Assembly (NCBI GenBank): GCA_018666235.1
Contig: JABJAB010000067.1
Location: 1-40,191 of the forward strand
DNA length: 40,191 nt
Direction: 5' to 3'
From: Ilumatobacter sp.
GTDB taxonomy: Bacteria > Actinomycetota > Acidimicrobiia > Acidimicrobiales > Ilumatobacteraceae
Shown here: positions 16,014 to 25,234 of the stretch, piece after piece
Layout of the letters: every line of letters starts with the position of its first letter
Numbering within the stretch: the first letter of the stretch is position 1
Translations under genes and position numbers: made by a program
The notes under the pieces: generated by a model
Databases searched by the model: none
What the model was told of the DNA's origin: nothing
Seen by the model: only the letters and a program-made list of their open reading frames with translations

Positions 16014-16457
16014 ATGCGCCGCCCCTCGATTTCTCATTCGGCAACTGCCCTCGCAGCAGCCGCTGCTTTCGTCGGTGGCGCGGCCTGCAGCTCGGACGGA
16101 GACAACAGCGGCAGCACCAGCGAGTCCACCACGGAGTCAGTTGCCGAGCAGCGTTTCCCCGACGCGATCAATGCCAAAGCCGCCGTGTCAAGTACCGGGT
16201 GGAGCTTCGCCGTCACGATCTCGTCGCCATACGACTCCCCCGACCGCTACGCCGATGGGTGGCGGATCCTCGGCCCCGACGGCACCGAGTACGGGTTTCG
16301 TCTCTTGACGCACGACCACGCGTCCGAACAGCCATTCACCCGCGCGCTCGACGGCGTCGCGATCCCTGACGGCGTCACGACGGTCACGATCGAGGGGCGC
16401 GACCAAGAATTCGGGTTCGGCGGCGCAACGTTTGAGTTGACGCTGCCGAGGAACTGA
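16014..16457 (+). CDS. Small secreted lipoprotein, function unknown
   Basis: A 147-residue protein. The N terminus (MRRPS, then a hydrophobic Ala-rich stretch) ends in VGGAAC, a weak lipobox with Cys about residue 25, followed by a Ser/Thr/Asp-rich linker (SSDGDNSGSTSES) typical of actinobacterial lipoproteins. The rest reads as a small beta-rich domain (WSFAVTISSPYDSPDRY, GWRILGPDGTEYG, VTIEGRDQEFGFGG), resembling uncharacterised secreted proteins. I selected ATG 16014; the frame stays open upstream into glgA, which would bury the signal peptide. No function can be assigned. Confidence 0.7.
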   Translation: MRRPSISHSATALAAAAAFVGGAACSSDGDNSGSTSESTTESVAEQRFPDAINAKAAVSSTGWSFAVTISSPYDSPDRYADGWRILGPDGTEYGFRLLTHDHASEQPFTRALDGVAIPDGVTTVTIEGRDQEFGFGGATFELTLPRN

Positions 16458-16502
16458 CCGGTCGAGCTCAAGAGTCCAGGCAACAATGGCAATGCGACCT
16501 GC

Positions 16503-19283
16503 TTGACTGGCTCAGTGTTCGACTCCCCGTACGAAGAGCTCAGCAATGACATCCGGCTCCTTGGCCGCATCCTCGGAGACATCGTCCGCGAGCAATCGGG
16601 TGACGAGACCTTCGAACTGATCGAGTCGGTGCGTCAGGCCGCAGTCGCCGGTCGCCGTCACGACGAAAGCGCCGTCGAGGTACTGCGGTCGGCCTTGAGT
16701 GACCAGCCGATCGAGCAGCAACTCGACGTGATTCGCGCCTTTGACTGGTTGTCTCTGCTCGCCAACACTGCTGAAGACGTCCATCTCGAACGGCGGCGTC
16801 GTTTCCATCGCGCCCATCGCTCGACGGCACAGCCGGGCAGTCTCGATGCGACATTCGAACGGCTCCGTTCGATCGGCGTGGACGCGGGCGAGGTGGTCGG
16901 CGTGATCGATGCGCTTTCCGTCAGCCCGGTGATCACCGCACATCCCACCGAGGTTCGCCGACAGACGATCCTCGACGTGCTGCGCGAGATCGCCGAGGTC
17001 CTGAACGAACGCAACGGCCTCGACGCCAACGATCCTGCGATCGACGACGCTGATGCGCGGCTCGGCGTCAACATCTTGTCGTTGTGGCAAACAGCCATTC
17101 TGCGTCTCTCAAAGCTGCGCGTGCGTGACGAGATCAACGAAGCGCTCCGGTATTACTCGGCAAGCCTGTTCGAAACGATTCCAGCACTGTCGCGACACCT
17201 GGAACAGATCGTTGAAGACGACTTCGGTGCGATCGATGCCGACGCCAGCGCTGCGGTCAGCATGGGTTCGTGGATCGGCGGCGACCGAGACGGCAACCCG
17301 TTTGTGACCGCAGAGGTGATGCGGCTCGCAATCGGTCGCCACACCCACGTGGCGCTCGGCCACCACCTGGCAACGCTGCACCGGCTCGGCCGCGAGCTGT
17401 CGATGTCGGCTCGCCTGATCACTCCCACCATGGAGCTCACTGCCCTGGCTGATGCATCAGGCGACGACTCCCGATTTCGCGCAGACGAGCCATACCGCCG
17501 AGCGCTGCGCGGCATGCATGCCCGGTTGTATGCGTTCGCTGAAGATGCAATCGATCCCGACATCGACGAGGTGCCGGGGCCTCCTCCCGCTGTCCGGCAA
17601 GACGCCTATTCGTCGATCGACGAACTGTTGGCTGATCTCGACATCGTCGATGCATCGCTGCGCACACACGGTGGCGCTGCCCTCGCTGATGCGCAGATCG
17701 AGCCTGCTCGTCGCGCCGCTGCGATCTTCGGCGCTCACCTGTGCGGTCTTGACATGCGGCAGAACTCCTCGGTCCATGAAGGTGTCATCGCGGATCTGCT
17801 GGCCAACGCCGGCGTGCACGGGGAGTACTTGACGCTGGCCGAAGCCGACCGAGTCGAGGTGTTGACCGCTGAGTTGGCGTCGCCACGGCTGCTTCGCAAT
17901 CCGAGCGCCACCTATGCCGACCAGACGATCAGCGAACTCGGTGTCCTCGACGAAGCCGCGCGATCGGTCGCGCGTGTTGGGCCTCGAGCTGTTCCTCACT
18001 ATGTGATCTCGATGGCCGAAACCGTGAGCGATGTGCTCGAAGTTGCGGTCCTCCTCAAAGAAGTCGGACTCCTTGAGCCGGCACGTGCTGGCCGACCGGC
18101 ATCCGCCCAACTCGACATCGTCCCGCTCTTCGAGACGATCGGCGACCTCGCCCAGTCGGCTGCAACGCTGACGGCGATGCTCAGCAATCCGGTGTACAGC
18201 CAGCTGGTCGCATCTCGCGGCGATCGCCAGGAGGTGATGATCGGCTATTCCGATTCGAACAAGGACGGCGGCTACCTATCGTCGCAGTGGAACCTGTTCG
18301 CCGCACAGGCGGCACTCGTTGAAGCTGCTGACGTCGCTGGGGTGAGGCTGCGGCTCTTCCACGGCCGAGGCGGCACGGTCGGCCGCGGCGGTGGGCCTGC
18401 CTACCAAGCGATCCTCGCCCAGCCTCCCGGATCAGTCGACCGGTCGATCCGGCTCACCGAGCAGGGCGAGATGGTCGCGGCGAAGTACAGCACGCCCGCC
18501 TTGGCCCGCCGCAACCTTGAGACACTCTTGTCCGCGACGATCGAGTCCTCGTGCCTCAACGCCGAGCAACTTGGCGCCCCTGCGGACGGGTTCGGCGACA
18601 CAATGCAGCAACTTGCCGACACCGCGTTCACCGCGTACCGCTCACTCGTGTACGGCGATGACCGTTTCGTCGACTTCTTCCGGTCGATCACTCCGACCAA
18701 TGAGATCGCCACGCTCAACGTGGGCAGCCGGCCTGCCTCACGCAAGAAGTCGCTCGCGATCGAAGACCTTCGAGCCATCCCCTGGGTGTTCGGGTGGACA
18801 CAGTGCCGCTTGATGATCCCGGCCTGGTACGGCGCGGGCTCGGCATTCGAAGCAGTCGCCGCCCAGGATGACACTGCAGCGGAGCGCTTCGCTCAGATGT
18901 ACACCGACTGGCCATTCTTCACAGCCATTATCAACAATATGGGCATGGTGCTCGCCAAGACCGATATCGACATCGGGCGCCGCTACGCCGACGTTCTCGT
19001 CGAGGACGCGACAACTCGGAGCGACATTTTCGGGCGCATCGAAGCCGAGCACACCCTCACTCGAGGGTGGCATGAGCGGATCACCGGCTCGCCAGATCCG
19101 CTTGCTGACAACCCGCTCCTGGCTCGCAGCCTGAGCAACCGCTATCCCTACCTCGACCCCTTGCATGTGATGCAGGTTGACCTCCTGCGGCGCTATCGAG
19201 ACGGCGACCACGACGAGTTGATCGAACGCGGTATCCAGCTCACGATCAACGCCATCGCCACCGGCATCCGCAACTCCGGTTGA
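16503..19283 (+). CDS. ppc: Phosphoenolpyruvate carboxylase
   Basis: A 926-residue PEP carboxylase, a normal length for the bacterial enzyme. Catalytic landmarks are VITAHPTEVRRQT (the His of the TAHPTE loop) near residue 145, GGDRDGNP, FHGRGGTVGRGGGP, and GYSDSNKDGGYLSSQW. The C terminus ends NAIATGIRNSG, matching the NTG-type end. It fixes bicarbonate onto PEP to make oxaloacetate, refilling the TCA cycle. The frame begins at TTG 16503; GTG 16515 (VFDSPYEE) is an equally possible start, as no strong ribosome site is visible before either. It stands alone as a transcription unit. Confidence 0.97.
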   Translation: MTGSVFDSPYEELSNDIRLLGRILGDIVREQSGDETFELIESVRQAAVAGRRHDESAVEVLRSALSDQPIEQQLDVIRAFDWLSLLANTAEDVHLERRRRFHRAHRSTAQPGSLDATFERLRSIGVDAGEVVGVIDALSVSPVITAHPTEVRRQTILDVLREIAEVLNERNGLDANDPAIDDADARLGVNILSLWQTAILRLSKLRVRDEINEALRYYSASLFETIPALSRHLEQIVEDDFGAIDADASAAVSMGSWIGGDRDGNPFVTAEVMRLAIGRHTHVALGHHLATLHRLGRELSMSARLITPTMELTALADASGDDSRFRADEPYRRALRGMHARLYAFAEDAIDPDIDEVPGPPPAVRQDAYSSIDELLADLDIVDASLRTHGGAALADAQIEPARRAAAIFGAHLCGLDMRQNSSVHEGVIADLLANAGVHGEYLTLAEADRVEVLTAELASPRLLRNPSATYADQTISELGVLDEAARSVARVGPRAVPHYVISMAETVSDVLEVAVLLKEVGLLEPARAGRPASAQLDIVPLFETIGDLAQSAATLTAMLSNPVYSQLVASRGDRQEVMIGYSDSNKDGGYLSSQWNLFAAQAALVEAADVAGVRLRLFHGRGGTVGRGGGPAYQAILAQPPGSVDRSIRLTEQGEMVAAKYSTPALARRNLETLLSATIESSCLNAEQLGAPADGFGDTMQQLADTAFTAYRSLVYGDDRFVDFFRSITPTNEIATLNVGSRPASRKKSLAIEDLRAIPWVFGWTQCRLMIPAWYGAGSAFEAVAAQDDTAAERFAQMYTDWPFFTAIINNMGMVLAKTDIDIGRRYADVLVEDATTRSDIFGRIEAEHTLTRGWHERITGSPDPLADNPLLARSLSNRYPYLDPLHVMQVDLLRRYRDGDHDELIERGIQLTINAIATGIRNSG

Positions 19284-19334
19284 ACGGCCCCTCACGTCCA
19301 CCAGCAAGGGTTTCGGGGGTATTTCCACATCATG

Positions 19335-19365
19335 TTGGCGATGTATCCGGTCGCATGGCTACAAT
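19335..19365 (+). promoter_or_regulatory. Possible promoter of the TauD-like gene
   Basis: TTGGCG (19335-19340) and TACAAT (19360-19365) lie in the 121-bp gap before ATG 19405. The -10 element is good, but the 19-nt spacer is longer than ideal, so only the -10 is persuasive. Confidence 0.3.
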
Positions 19366-19404
19366 CCCGACTGGTTTACTCGGCTTTCTTGATCGGCGCT
19401 GCGA

Positions 19405-20484
19405 ATGACACTTCTCGAACACACCTCAACGGGTCCTGATCTGGCCCCACTCAACGACCTCATTCCCCAACGGTTCTGGACCGGCACGTCACACCACGCT
19501 CCCGAGGTGTACGAAGTCGACTGTTCGGATTTCGAGATGAACGATGCCGATCTGCGGCCAGATGGCGAACTCGCCCGGCGCATGCGGGCCACGTTCGACT
19601 CCGTCGGCCTGGTCGTGTTGCGGAACACGAGACTGACCAGCATCGCTGCGATGCGCGAGTTCGCCAAGATCGTCCTCGATGCCGAGATGGTCTACGAAGG
19701 CGGCGCAAACCCGAGAGACCGGATCGAGGCCAACGTGTACGAGATCGGTGCTCCGCTCGCCGCCCGTCTCCCCTACCACCACGAGATGGCCTATGTCAGC
19801 AAGAGCACTCGGCTGATCAGCTTCGTCTGCGCCGACGCACTTCCCGATCGGGGCGCGACCTACGTCTCCGACGGCGTTGCCTCCACCGACGCGATTCTCG
19901 CAACCGAGCTTGGCCAGAAACTCAAGGCGCACGGCGTCTGCTATCACCGCAGCCTCACCGATGCCGAGAACTTCGTCGGAGAGATCGGGTACGGCGTCTA
20001 CAACCACTGGCAGAAGTCGTTCGGCACCGATGACCCCGCCGTCGCCGAAGCCAAGGCGATCGAGCGAGGTCTCCTGGTCGAGTGGGGCCCGAATCGCCTC
20101 ATGAAGACGCGGTTCTACAACCCGGCGTTCGAGTACTTCGCACAACTCGATCGCAATCTGCTCTACGCCAGCCTCGCCGATCACGGCATGTGGTTCGACA
20201 CGTGGCCGCTCGTGCAACATCTTCCATTCGCCGAGCGCCCGCTCCACATGACGTTTGGCGACGACACCGAGTTCACCCGTGACGAGCTTGAGCAGTTCAT
20301 CAAGATCTACGACGATTTCGGCACCAAGGTCGACTGGCGCCAGGGCGACGTCGCAGTCATCTGCAACTACCGTTTTGCGCACGGACGACCGGAGATCCAC
20401 CTCGAGTCGGGTGAGCAGCGCACGTTGGGCGTGATGCTCGGCGAGCAGTTCGACCGGATCGGCCAACTCCCCGGCAAGTGGTGA
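19405..20484 (+). CDS. TauD/TfdA-family Fe(II)/2-oxoglutarate-dependent dioxygenase
   Basis: A 359-residue member of the TauD/TfdA family. The iron-binding facial triad is visible as HHE in LPYHHEMAY (about residue 128) and the distal His in NYRFAHGRP, followed by an Arg in EQRTLGVML that would hold 2-oxoglutarate. The N-terminal part (GELARRMRATFDSVGLVVLRN) has the fold typical of the family. Such enzymes hydroxylate a substrate with O2 and 2-oxoglutarate, often cleaving a sulfonate, ether or amine. The HxE in place of HxD is a known variant. The substrate is unknown. It sits 84 bp before a DUF72 gene on the same strand. Confidence 0.88.
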   Translation: MTLLEHTSTGPDLAPLNDLIPQRFWTGTSHHAPEVYEVDCSDFEMNDADLRPDGELARRMRATFDSVGLVVLRNTRLTSIAAMREFAKIVLDAEMVYEGGANPRDRIEANVYEIGAPLAARLPYHHEMAYVSKSTRLISFVCADALPDRGATYVSDGVASTDAILATELGQKLKAHGVCYHRSLTDAENFVGEIGYGVYNHWQKSFGTDDPAVAEAKAIERGLLVEWGPNRLMKTRFYNPAFEYFAQLDRNLLYASLADHGMWFDTWPLVQHLPFAERPLHMTFGDDTEFTRDELEQFIKIYDDFGTKVDWRQGDVAVICNYRFAHGRPEIHLESGEQRTLGVMLGEQFDRIGQLPGKW

Positions 20485-20568
20485 GCGGCGAGTAGCGAGC
20501 CGTGCAACCTGAGATCGGGTACCGGTGGGCCAACGATTCGACCCCCTGCTGGATGCTCGAAGACATGA

Positions 20569-21432
20569 ATGGCTGACAGCCCGTCACCAGTGCTCCACGT
20601 CGGTTGTCCAATGTGGGCTCATCGCCCGTGGGTCGGTCGCTTCTACCCGACCGGGACGCAACCCGGAACAGAACTGGCGTTGTATGCCCAATGGTGCACG
20701 GCCGTCGAGGGCAACACGACGTTCTACGCTCAGCCGACGGCCACCACCGTGGACAAGTGGTTGCGGCAGACGACGGATGACTTCCGGTTTGCCTTCAAGC
20801 TCCCGCGCACCGTGACCCACGACAAGCGGTTGCGCGACGTCGGTGCTGAAGTGCGCAGCTTTCTGAATGTGATCGAGCCGCTGGGTCAGCGCATCGGTCC
20901 AGTCCAGGTACAACTCCCCGGCTCATTCGGTCCAGCCGACCTTGATGCACTACTCGCGTTTCTCCGCCGGCTGCCACAAGATTGGCCCTGGGCCGTCGAG
21001 TTGCGACACCGCGAATTCTTCGACTTCTCAGCGGCGCATCGGGCCGTCGACAAGTTGTGCCTCGAACGCAATATCGGTCGCGTTGTACTCGACACGCGGC
21101 CGCTGTATGCCGTTGCAGCCAGGTCGACAGCGGCCATCGACGAGCAACGTCAGAAGCCCGACCTCCCGGTCGTCCTCGACGCGATCGGATCGTCGCCGAT
21201 TGTCCGTGTCATCGGAGAGGACACCGTCGACGGAACACTGCAGGGACTGCTGGCTTGGGTGCCACAGATCGTCGCGTGGCTTGATGAAGGCCGGACGCCC
21301 TACGTATTCGTCCATCAGCCGGAGAATCTCGAGTCGCCGGGGCTGGCCCGAGCGTTGCACGAGGCAGTCGCCGCCAAGCTGCCCGCCCTGGCGCCGTTGC
21401 CGACGCCGCCGGGACAGACCTCGATGTTCTGA
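20569..21432 (+). CDS. DUF72 (YecE-like) domain protein
   Basis: A 287-residue protein of the DUF72 TIM-barrel family. Characteristic stretches are LHVGCPMWAHRPWVGRFYP near the N terminus, NTTFYAQPTATTVDKW, DDFRFAFKLPRTVTHDKRL, LPGSFGPADLDALLAFLRRL and WAVELRHREFF. The fold is enolase-like or xylose-isomerase-like with a putative metal or substrate pocket, but no activity has been established for the family. ATG 20569 is the start. The thiolase gene on the other strand ends only three bases past its stop, so transcription converges there. Confidence 0.88.
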   Translation: MADSPSPVLHVGCPMWAHRPWVGRFYPTGTQPGTELALYAQWCTAVEGNTTFYAQPTATTVDKWLRQTTDDFRFAFKLPRTVTHDKRLRDVGAEVRSFLNVIEPLGQRIGPVQVQLPGSFGPADLDALLAFLRRLPQDWPWAVELRHREFFDFSAAHRAVDKLCLERNIGRVVLDTRPLYAVAARSTAAIDEQRQKPDLPVVLDAIGSSPIVRVIGEDTVDGTLQGLLAWVPQIVAWLDEGRTPYVFVHQPENLESPGLARALHEAVAAKLPALAPLPTPPGQTSMF

Positions 21433-21435
21433 TGC

Positions 21436-22659
21436 TCAGACGCGTTCGATGATGATGGCCGGGGCCATACCACCAGCGGCACACATGGTGATCAGACCGA
21501 ACTGCTTGTCCTGACGCTCGAGTTCATCGAGCACGGTCCCGATCAGAATTGCTCCGGTCGCCCCGATCGGGTGCCCGAGCGCCATGGCGCCGCCATTGAC
21601 GTTGACCTTGCTGCGATCGAGGTCCAGGTCGCGTTGAAACTTCTCCGACACGACCGCGAAGGCTTCGTTGATCTCCCAGATGTCGATGTCGTCGGCAGTC
21701 ATCCCCGCCTTCTCGAGCACCTTCTTTGCAGCGGGCACCGGAGCGTTGAGCATCAAGGTGGGGTCATCGCCCATGTTCGCTGTGGCGACGACCCGAGCAC
21801 GGGCCTTCATGCCGTGGGCTCGTGCGTAATCCTCGCTCGTGATGAGAATCGCCGCGGCGCCGTCAACGACGCCCGATGAGTTGCCGGCGTGATGGACATG
21901 ATTGATGTCGAGGTCCGGGAACTTCTGGTTGATGAGTTCGCGGAAGGTCTTCGAGCCTTCTTCGTGGCGGTAGTCCGCCACCGCCGGAAAGCTGGCCGAG
22001 AGCTTGGCCAACGATTCAGCTGTTGTGCCCGGCCGGGGGAACTCTTCGCGGTCGAGCGCAAGGCTGCCGTCGAGGTTGTACACCGGGATGAGGGCCCTGT
22101 CGAAGCGACCTTCCTTGATGGCGATTTCAGCCTTGCGTTGCGAGTCCGCGGCGTGCGCGTCAAGCGCCTCGCGCGAGATCCCTTCAAGGGTGGCAATCGC
22201 ATCGGCACAGACACCCTGATGTGACTGTGGGTGCAGTTCCTGGAGGTGCGCGTTGTTTGCGCCCATCGGCAGCATGCCCTTCTTGGGCAGCGACATCATC
22301 TCGGTGCCACCCGCGATGACCACGTCTTCCATGCCTGCCATGACGGCGTGCGATGCGTAGTTCGTGGTCGTGATGCCCGAACCGCAGAACCGGTCGAGCG
22401 TGGCGCCGCTTGCCGTGATGTCGTAGCCGGCATCGAGCGCTGCCATCCGACCGAGGTCACCGCTCTGCTCTTGCACCTGGGAGCTCGTGCCCCAGATGAT
22501 GTCGTCGACGTCAGCGGTGTCGAGGTCGTTGCGGTCTCGAATGGCCTCGAGCACCGTGCGCGCCAAGTGCTGTGGGTGCAGGTGAGCAAGGGAGCCCTTG
22601 CCTTGTTTGCCGATGCCGCGGGGCGTGCGGCAGGTGTCGATGATCAGTGCGTCGGACAT
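21436..22659 (-). CDS. Acetyl-CoA acetyltransferase / 3-ketoacyl-CoA thiolase
   Basis: A 407-residue thiolase. The nucleophilic Cys lies in LDRFCGSGI (about residue 92), the catalytic His in GHPIGATGA and the second Cys in MCAAGGMAPA at the C terminus. It joins or cleaves acyl-CoA units, either in beta-oxidation or by acetoacetyl-CoA formation. ATG 22659 has a strong GAGGAG six bases upstream. With two crotonases and an LLM oxidoreductase nearby on the same strand, a role in fatty acid, sterol or side-chain degradation is plausible, but chain-length preference cannot be read off. Confidence 0.94.
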   Translation of the reverse strand: MSDALIIDTCRTPRGIGKQGKGSLAHLHPQHLARTVLEAIRDRNDLDTADVDDIIWGTSSQVQEQSGDLGRMAALDAGYDITASGATLDRFCGSGITTTNYASHAVMAGMEDVVIAGGTEMMSLPKKGMLPMGANNAHLQELHPQSHQGVCADAIATLEGISREALDAHAADSQRKAEIAIKEGRFDRALIPVYNLDGSLALDREEFPRPGTTAESLAKLSASFPAVADYRHEEGSKTFRELINQKFPDLDINHVHHAGNSSGVVDGAAAILITSEDYARAHGMKARARVVATANMGDDPTLMLNAPVPAAKKVLEKAGMTADDIDIWEINEAFAVVSEKFQRDLDLDRSKVNVNGGAMALGHPIGATGAILIGTVLDELERQDKQFGLITMCAAGGMAPAIIIERV

Positions 22660-22772
22660 GTGTGCTCCTCGAAGACAGGCGGGCGATTGGTCGCTGCGCC
22701 AACGCTACGCAATCGCGCTGGGCCAACGAGAACCGGCGATGGGCTTTTGCGGCGAACCCTTCGCAGCGACAC

Positions 22773-23855
22773 TCATCGCTCTGGCGGAGTCGAGGAGATG
22801 AGTTCGCGAGCCACCGCAGCGATCACATCTTCTTTGGCATCGAGTGGCGGGAGCAGCACGATCTGATCGAGACCGGCTTCGTCGAGTTCGGCTACACGGC
22901 GACGCAGGTCGTCAGGGGTGCCAACCAGGCACGAGCGCTCGATGAGTTCCTTGGTAATGAACCGCTCCTCCTCAGGAATCACCCAGCAGTTGTGACCGAG
23001 GTGCGTGCGGAGGTGGCGGCGCTCGAGCGGGGTCTCCTCGACGGCTGCCACGTAGTCACCCCACATGTCAGCGAGATGGGCCGGCGGACGGCGGCCGAAC
23101 TGCGCCATTTGCTCGTAGCTGTAGTGGAGCGCTGCGACCGCGAATGCGCCGACCTGTTGTTTGACCCTGTCCGAGTCGGTGGCTTCGCCCGGTTCGAGCA
23201 CGGCAATGGTGGTGAGCGTCGCCATCGGGAAGTCGGATCGAGATGTGGGCCGACCGTGGGCGGCGCGGCGCTCGGAGATGACACCACGCATGTGTCGCAC
23301 GGCCGCCGGGTCAGGCGGAACCGATGTGATCAGCCCGTCCCCGTGCAATGCGGCAAGGTCGAGCGCGCGAGGACCGAACGCCGAGACGTAGAGCGGTGGC
23401 GCTGGGTCGAAGCGCACAAAGCCGTCCTCGGGCATCAAATGCGCGATCGGCGCGGTCTGACCGTTGAGGGTGTACTCCACTTCCTCGCCGTGCAGGAGTG
23501 AGCGGAGGACACTCAGGTACTCGTCGAATTCTGCAATCCGTTGCGGCCGATGACCCATGATCCGCATTGCGGTATTGCCGGTGCCGATCCCGCAAAACGT
23601 GCGACCGGGTGCCAGTTGGTTGATCGTGCCGATCGCTGCCGCCGTGACAGGGGCGAGGCGCGTTCCCGCCACGGCAACGCCGGTGCCGAGTTGGATCGTC
23701 GAGGTTCGATCCGCCGCCAACGCGAGCATGGCGTACACATCACTCCAGATCATTTGACTGTCGGCCAACCAGGCGTGGGTGAAACCGAGCCGCTCGGCTT
23801 CGACCACATAGTCGATGTCGCCGGGCCGCGACGCAACACAGATGCCGTATTGCAT
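22773..23855 (-). CDS. LLM-class F420-dependent oxidoreductase
   Basis: A 360-residue luciferase-like protein. MQYGICVASRP is the first strand, FTHAWLADSQMIWSDVYAML an early active-site segment, GRTFCGIGTGNTAMR the conserved glycine loop and PPLYVSAFGPRALDLAA the second barrel strand. It resembles the F420-dependent methylenetetrahydromethanopterin reductase-like branch. The frame can be opened six codons earlier, but that would overlap the crotonase stop; ATG 23855 lies four bases after it. The two genes are likely one operon. The substrate is unknown. Confidence 0.88.
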   Translation of the reverse strand: MQYGICVASRPGDIDYVVEAERLGFTHAWLADSQMIWSDVYAMLALAADRTSTIQLGTGVAVAGTRLAPVTAAAIGTINQLAPGRTFCGIGTGNTAMRIMGHRPQRIAEFDEYLSVLRSLLHGEEVEYTLNGQTAPIAHLMPEDGFVRFDPAPPLYVSAFGPRALDLAALHGDGLITSVPPDPAAVRHMRGVISERRAAHGRPTSRSDFPMATLTTIAVLEPGEATDSDRVKQQVGAFAVAALHYSYEQMAQFGRRPPAHLADMWGDYVAAVEETPLERRHLRTHLGHNCWVIPEEERFITKELIERSCLVGTPDDLRRRVAELDEAGLDQIVLLPPLDAKEDVIAAVARELISSTPPER

Positions 23856-23859
23856 GGCG

Positions 23860-24630
23860 CTACCTGAACCCATCCAGCCGACTGTCCGTATCGGTGATCG
23901 GGTAGTCGGTTGCCGCTTCGTACGCGAGTCCGTCGGTCAGACCGTGCTGCTCGGCGACGCGGTACAGGTCTTTGTACGCAGCGAGTGAACCGTCGCTGTT
24001 GCCGAGAATCTGCTCGACAAGTCCGGCGACCTCGGCATTGAGTTGATCGCCCGGAGCGGAGCGGCACGCGAGCCCGATCGAAGCAGCCTCGACACCCTTG
24101 ACGTTCCGAGCCGTCAGCGAGAGTTCTCGGGCCAGGGTGAGGCCGACTGCCGCCGGCAGCCGCTGACTCATCCCCCAGGTGGGACGCAGCCCGAACTTCG
24201 CATGCGTATCAGCCAACGTTGCTTCGTCAGCGACGACCATCAGGTCGCAGGCCAGTGCGATCTCCAGGGCACCGGTGAAGCAGAAGCCGTTGACCTTTGC
24301 GATCGTGACGATGGCCCCGTTGGACAACTTGTCGGTCAGCGCTCGAGCGGGCACGTCGAGAATGTCGCCGACCACGCCGTTTGTCAGCGCCCGATCCCCG
24401 AGCGCTTTGAGATCGACACCGGCGCTAAAGGCCCGCCCGGCTCCCGTGAGCACGACGAGTCGCTGCGTCGGATCGTCGATTGCGATGCCGACAGCCTGAT
24501 CGAGTGCGACGAGCATTGTGGGTGTCAGCGCATTGAGCGCATCGGGCCGGTTGAACGTGATCGTGGTGACCGATCCGTCCACATCGACAAGGATCTCGGA
24601 GCCATTGGAGTTCATTCCCGAGTTTGGCAT
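23860..24630 (-). CDS. Enoyl-CoA hydratase/isomerase (crotonase) family protein
   Basis: A 256-residue crotonase. The oxyanion-hole segments are GRAFSAGVDLKAL and FCFTGALEIALACDL; the Glu in GALEIALACD is at the position of the first catalytic Glu of rat enoyl-CoA hydratase. The second Glu of that enzyme is replaced around AKFGLRPTWGMSQ by what looks like Lys, so simple hydration of enoyl-CoA is uncertain and an isomerase or hydrolase role is possible. The start is ATG 24628-24630, with ATG 24615 as an alternative. It is coupled to the downstream LLM oxidoreductase gene by a four-base gap. Confidence 0.9.
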   Translation of the reverse strand: MPNSGMNSNGSEILVDVDGSVTTITFNRPDALNALTPTMLVALDQAVGIAIDDPTQRLVVLTGAGRAFSAGVDLKALGDRALTNGVVGDILDVPARALTDKLSNGAIVTIAKVNGFCFTGALEIALACDLMVVADEATLADTHAKFGLRPTWGMSQRLPAAVGLTLARELSLTARNVKGVEAASIGLACRSAPGDQLNAEVAGLVEQILGNSDGSLAAYKDLYRVAEQHGLTDGLAYEAATDYPITDTDSRLDGFR

Positions 24631-24703
24631 TTCATCGGGTCGGCGCGCGTGCTGGGACGTTGGTCATTGGTTCGCCGCATTCTGTTCGGCATGCTGGAGC
24701 GCA

Positions 24704-25234
24704 ATGGACGCTTCAACGGTCGCCACTGTGTTCGCTCTCGCCCTGTTCGCCGGCCTGGTGGGCATTGTCGTCGCCGTCTTCAACGAGTCGGTCCGAGCCG
24801 TGGTGCGCCGGAGGGCGCTCATGATCGCCGGGTCGGTCGCTGTGGCCGCAACGCTCGGGAGCCTTTACTTCTCAGAGGTGGCGGACTTCATCCCATGCAA
24901 GCTGTGCTGGTACCAACGCATCGCGATGTATCCGCTCGCCGTGCTGCTGGTGATGGCGGCCGTTCGGCGCGATCAATCGATGCTGCTCTACGTCAGGGTC
25001 ATCGCCCTACTCGGGCTCGCCGTGTCGGCCTATCACGTGTGGATCCAATGGTTTCCGGAGAAGTCGAACTTCTGTGAGTTCGACAACCCGTGCAGCGCAC
25101 GTTGGGTCGAGGCGTTCGATCGCGTGACCATCCCGCAGATGGCTGGGTTGTCCTTCGTCTTGATCATCGCCACTGCGACGATTGGACTGCGTCCGTCGGC
25201 GGAATCCCAAGCCTCCGAAGAGTCAGTCGCGTGA
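24704..25234 (+). CDS. DsbB/BdbC-family disulfide bond formation protein
   Basis: A 176-residue protein with four to five membrane helices. It has the two redox pairs of the DsbB family: C65-C68 in IPCKLCWYQRI and C124/C130 in the outer loop FCEFDNPC. In DsbB/BdbC these pass electrons from a periplasmic thiol oxidase to quinone. ATG 24704 follows GGAG by five bases. No DsbA-like thioredoxin gene is adjacent, so the partner must lie elsewhere. Its end overlaps the convergent crotonase gene by 12 bases. Confidence 0.88.
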   Translation: MDASTVATVFALALFAGLVGIVVAVFNESVRAVVRRRALMIAGSVAVAATLGSLYFSEVADFIPCKLCWYQRIAMYPLAVLLVMAAVRRDQSMLLYVRVIALLGLAVSAYHVWIQWFPEKSNFCEFDNPCSARWVEAFDRVTIPQMAGLSFVLIIATATIGLRPSAESQASEESVA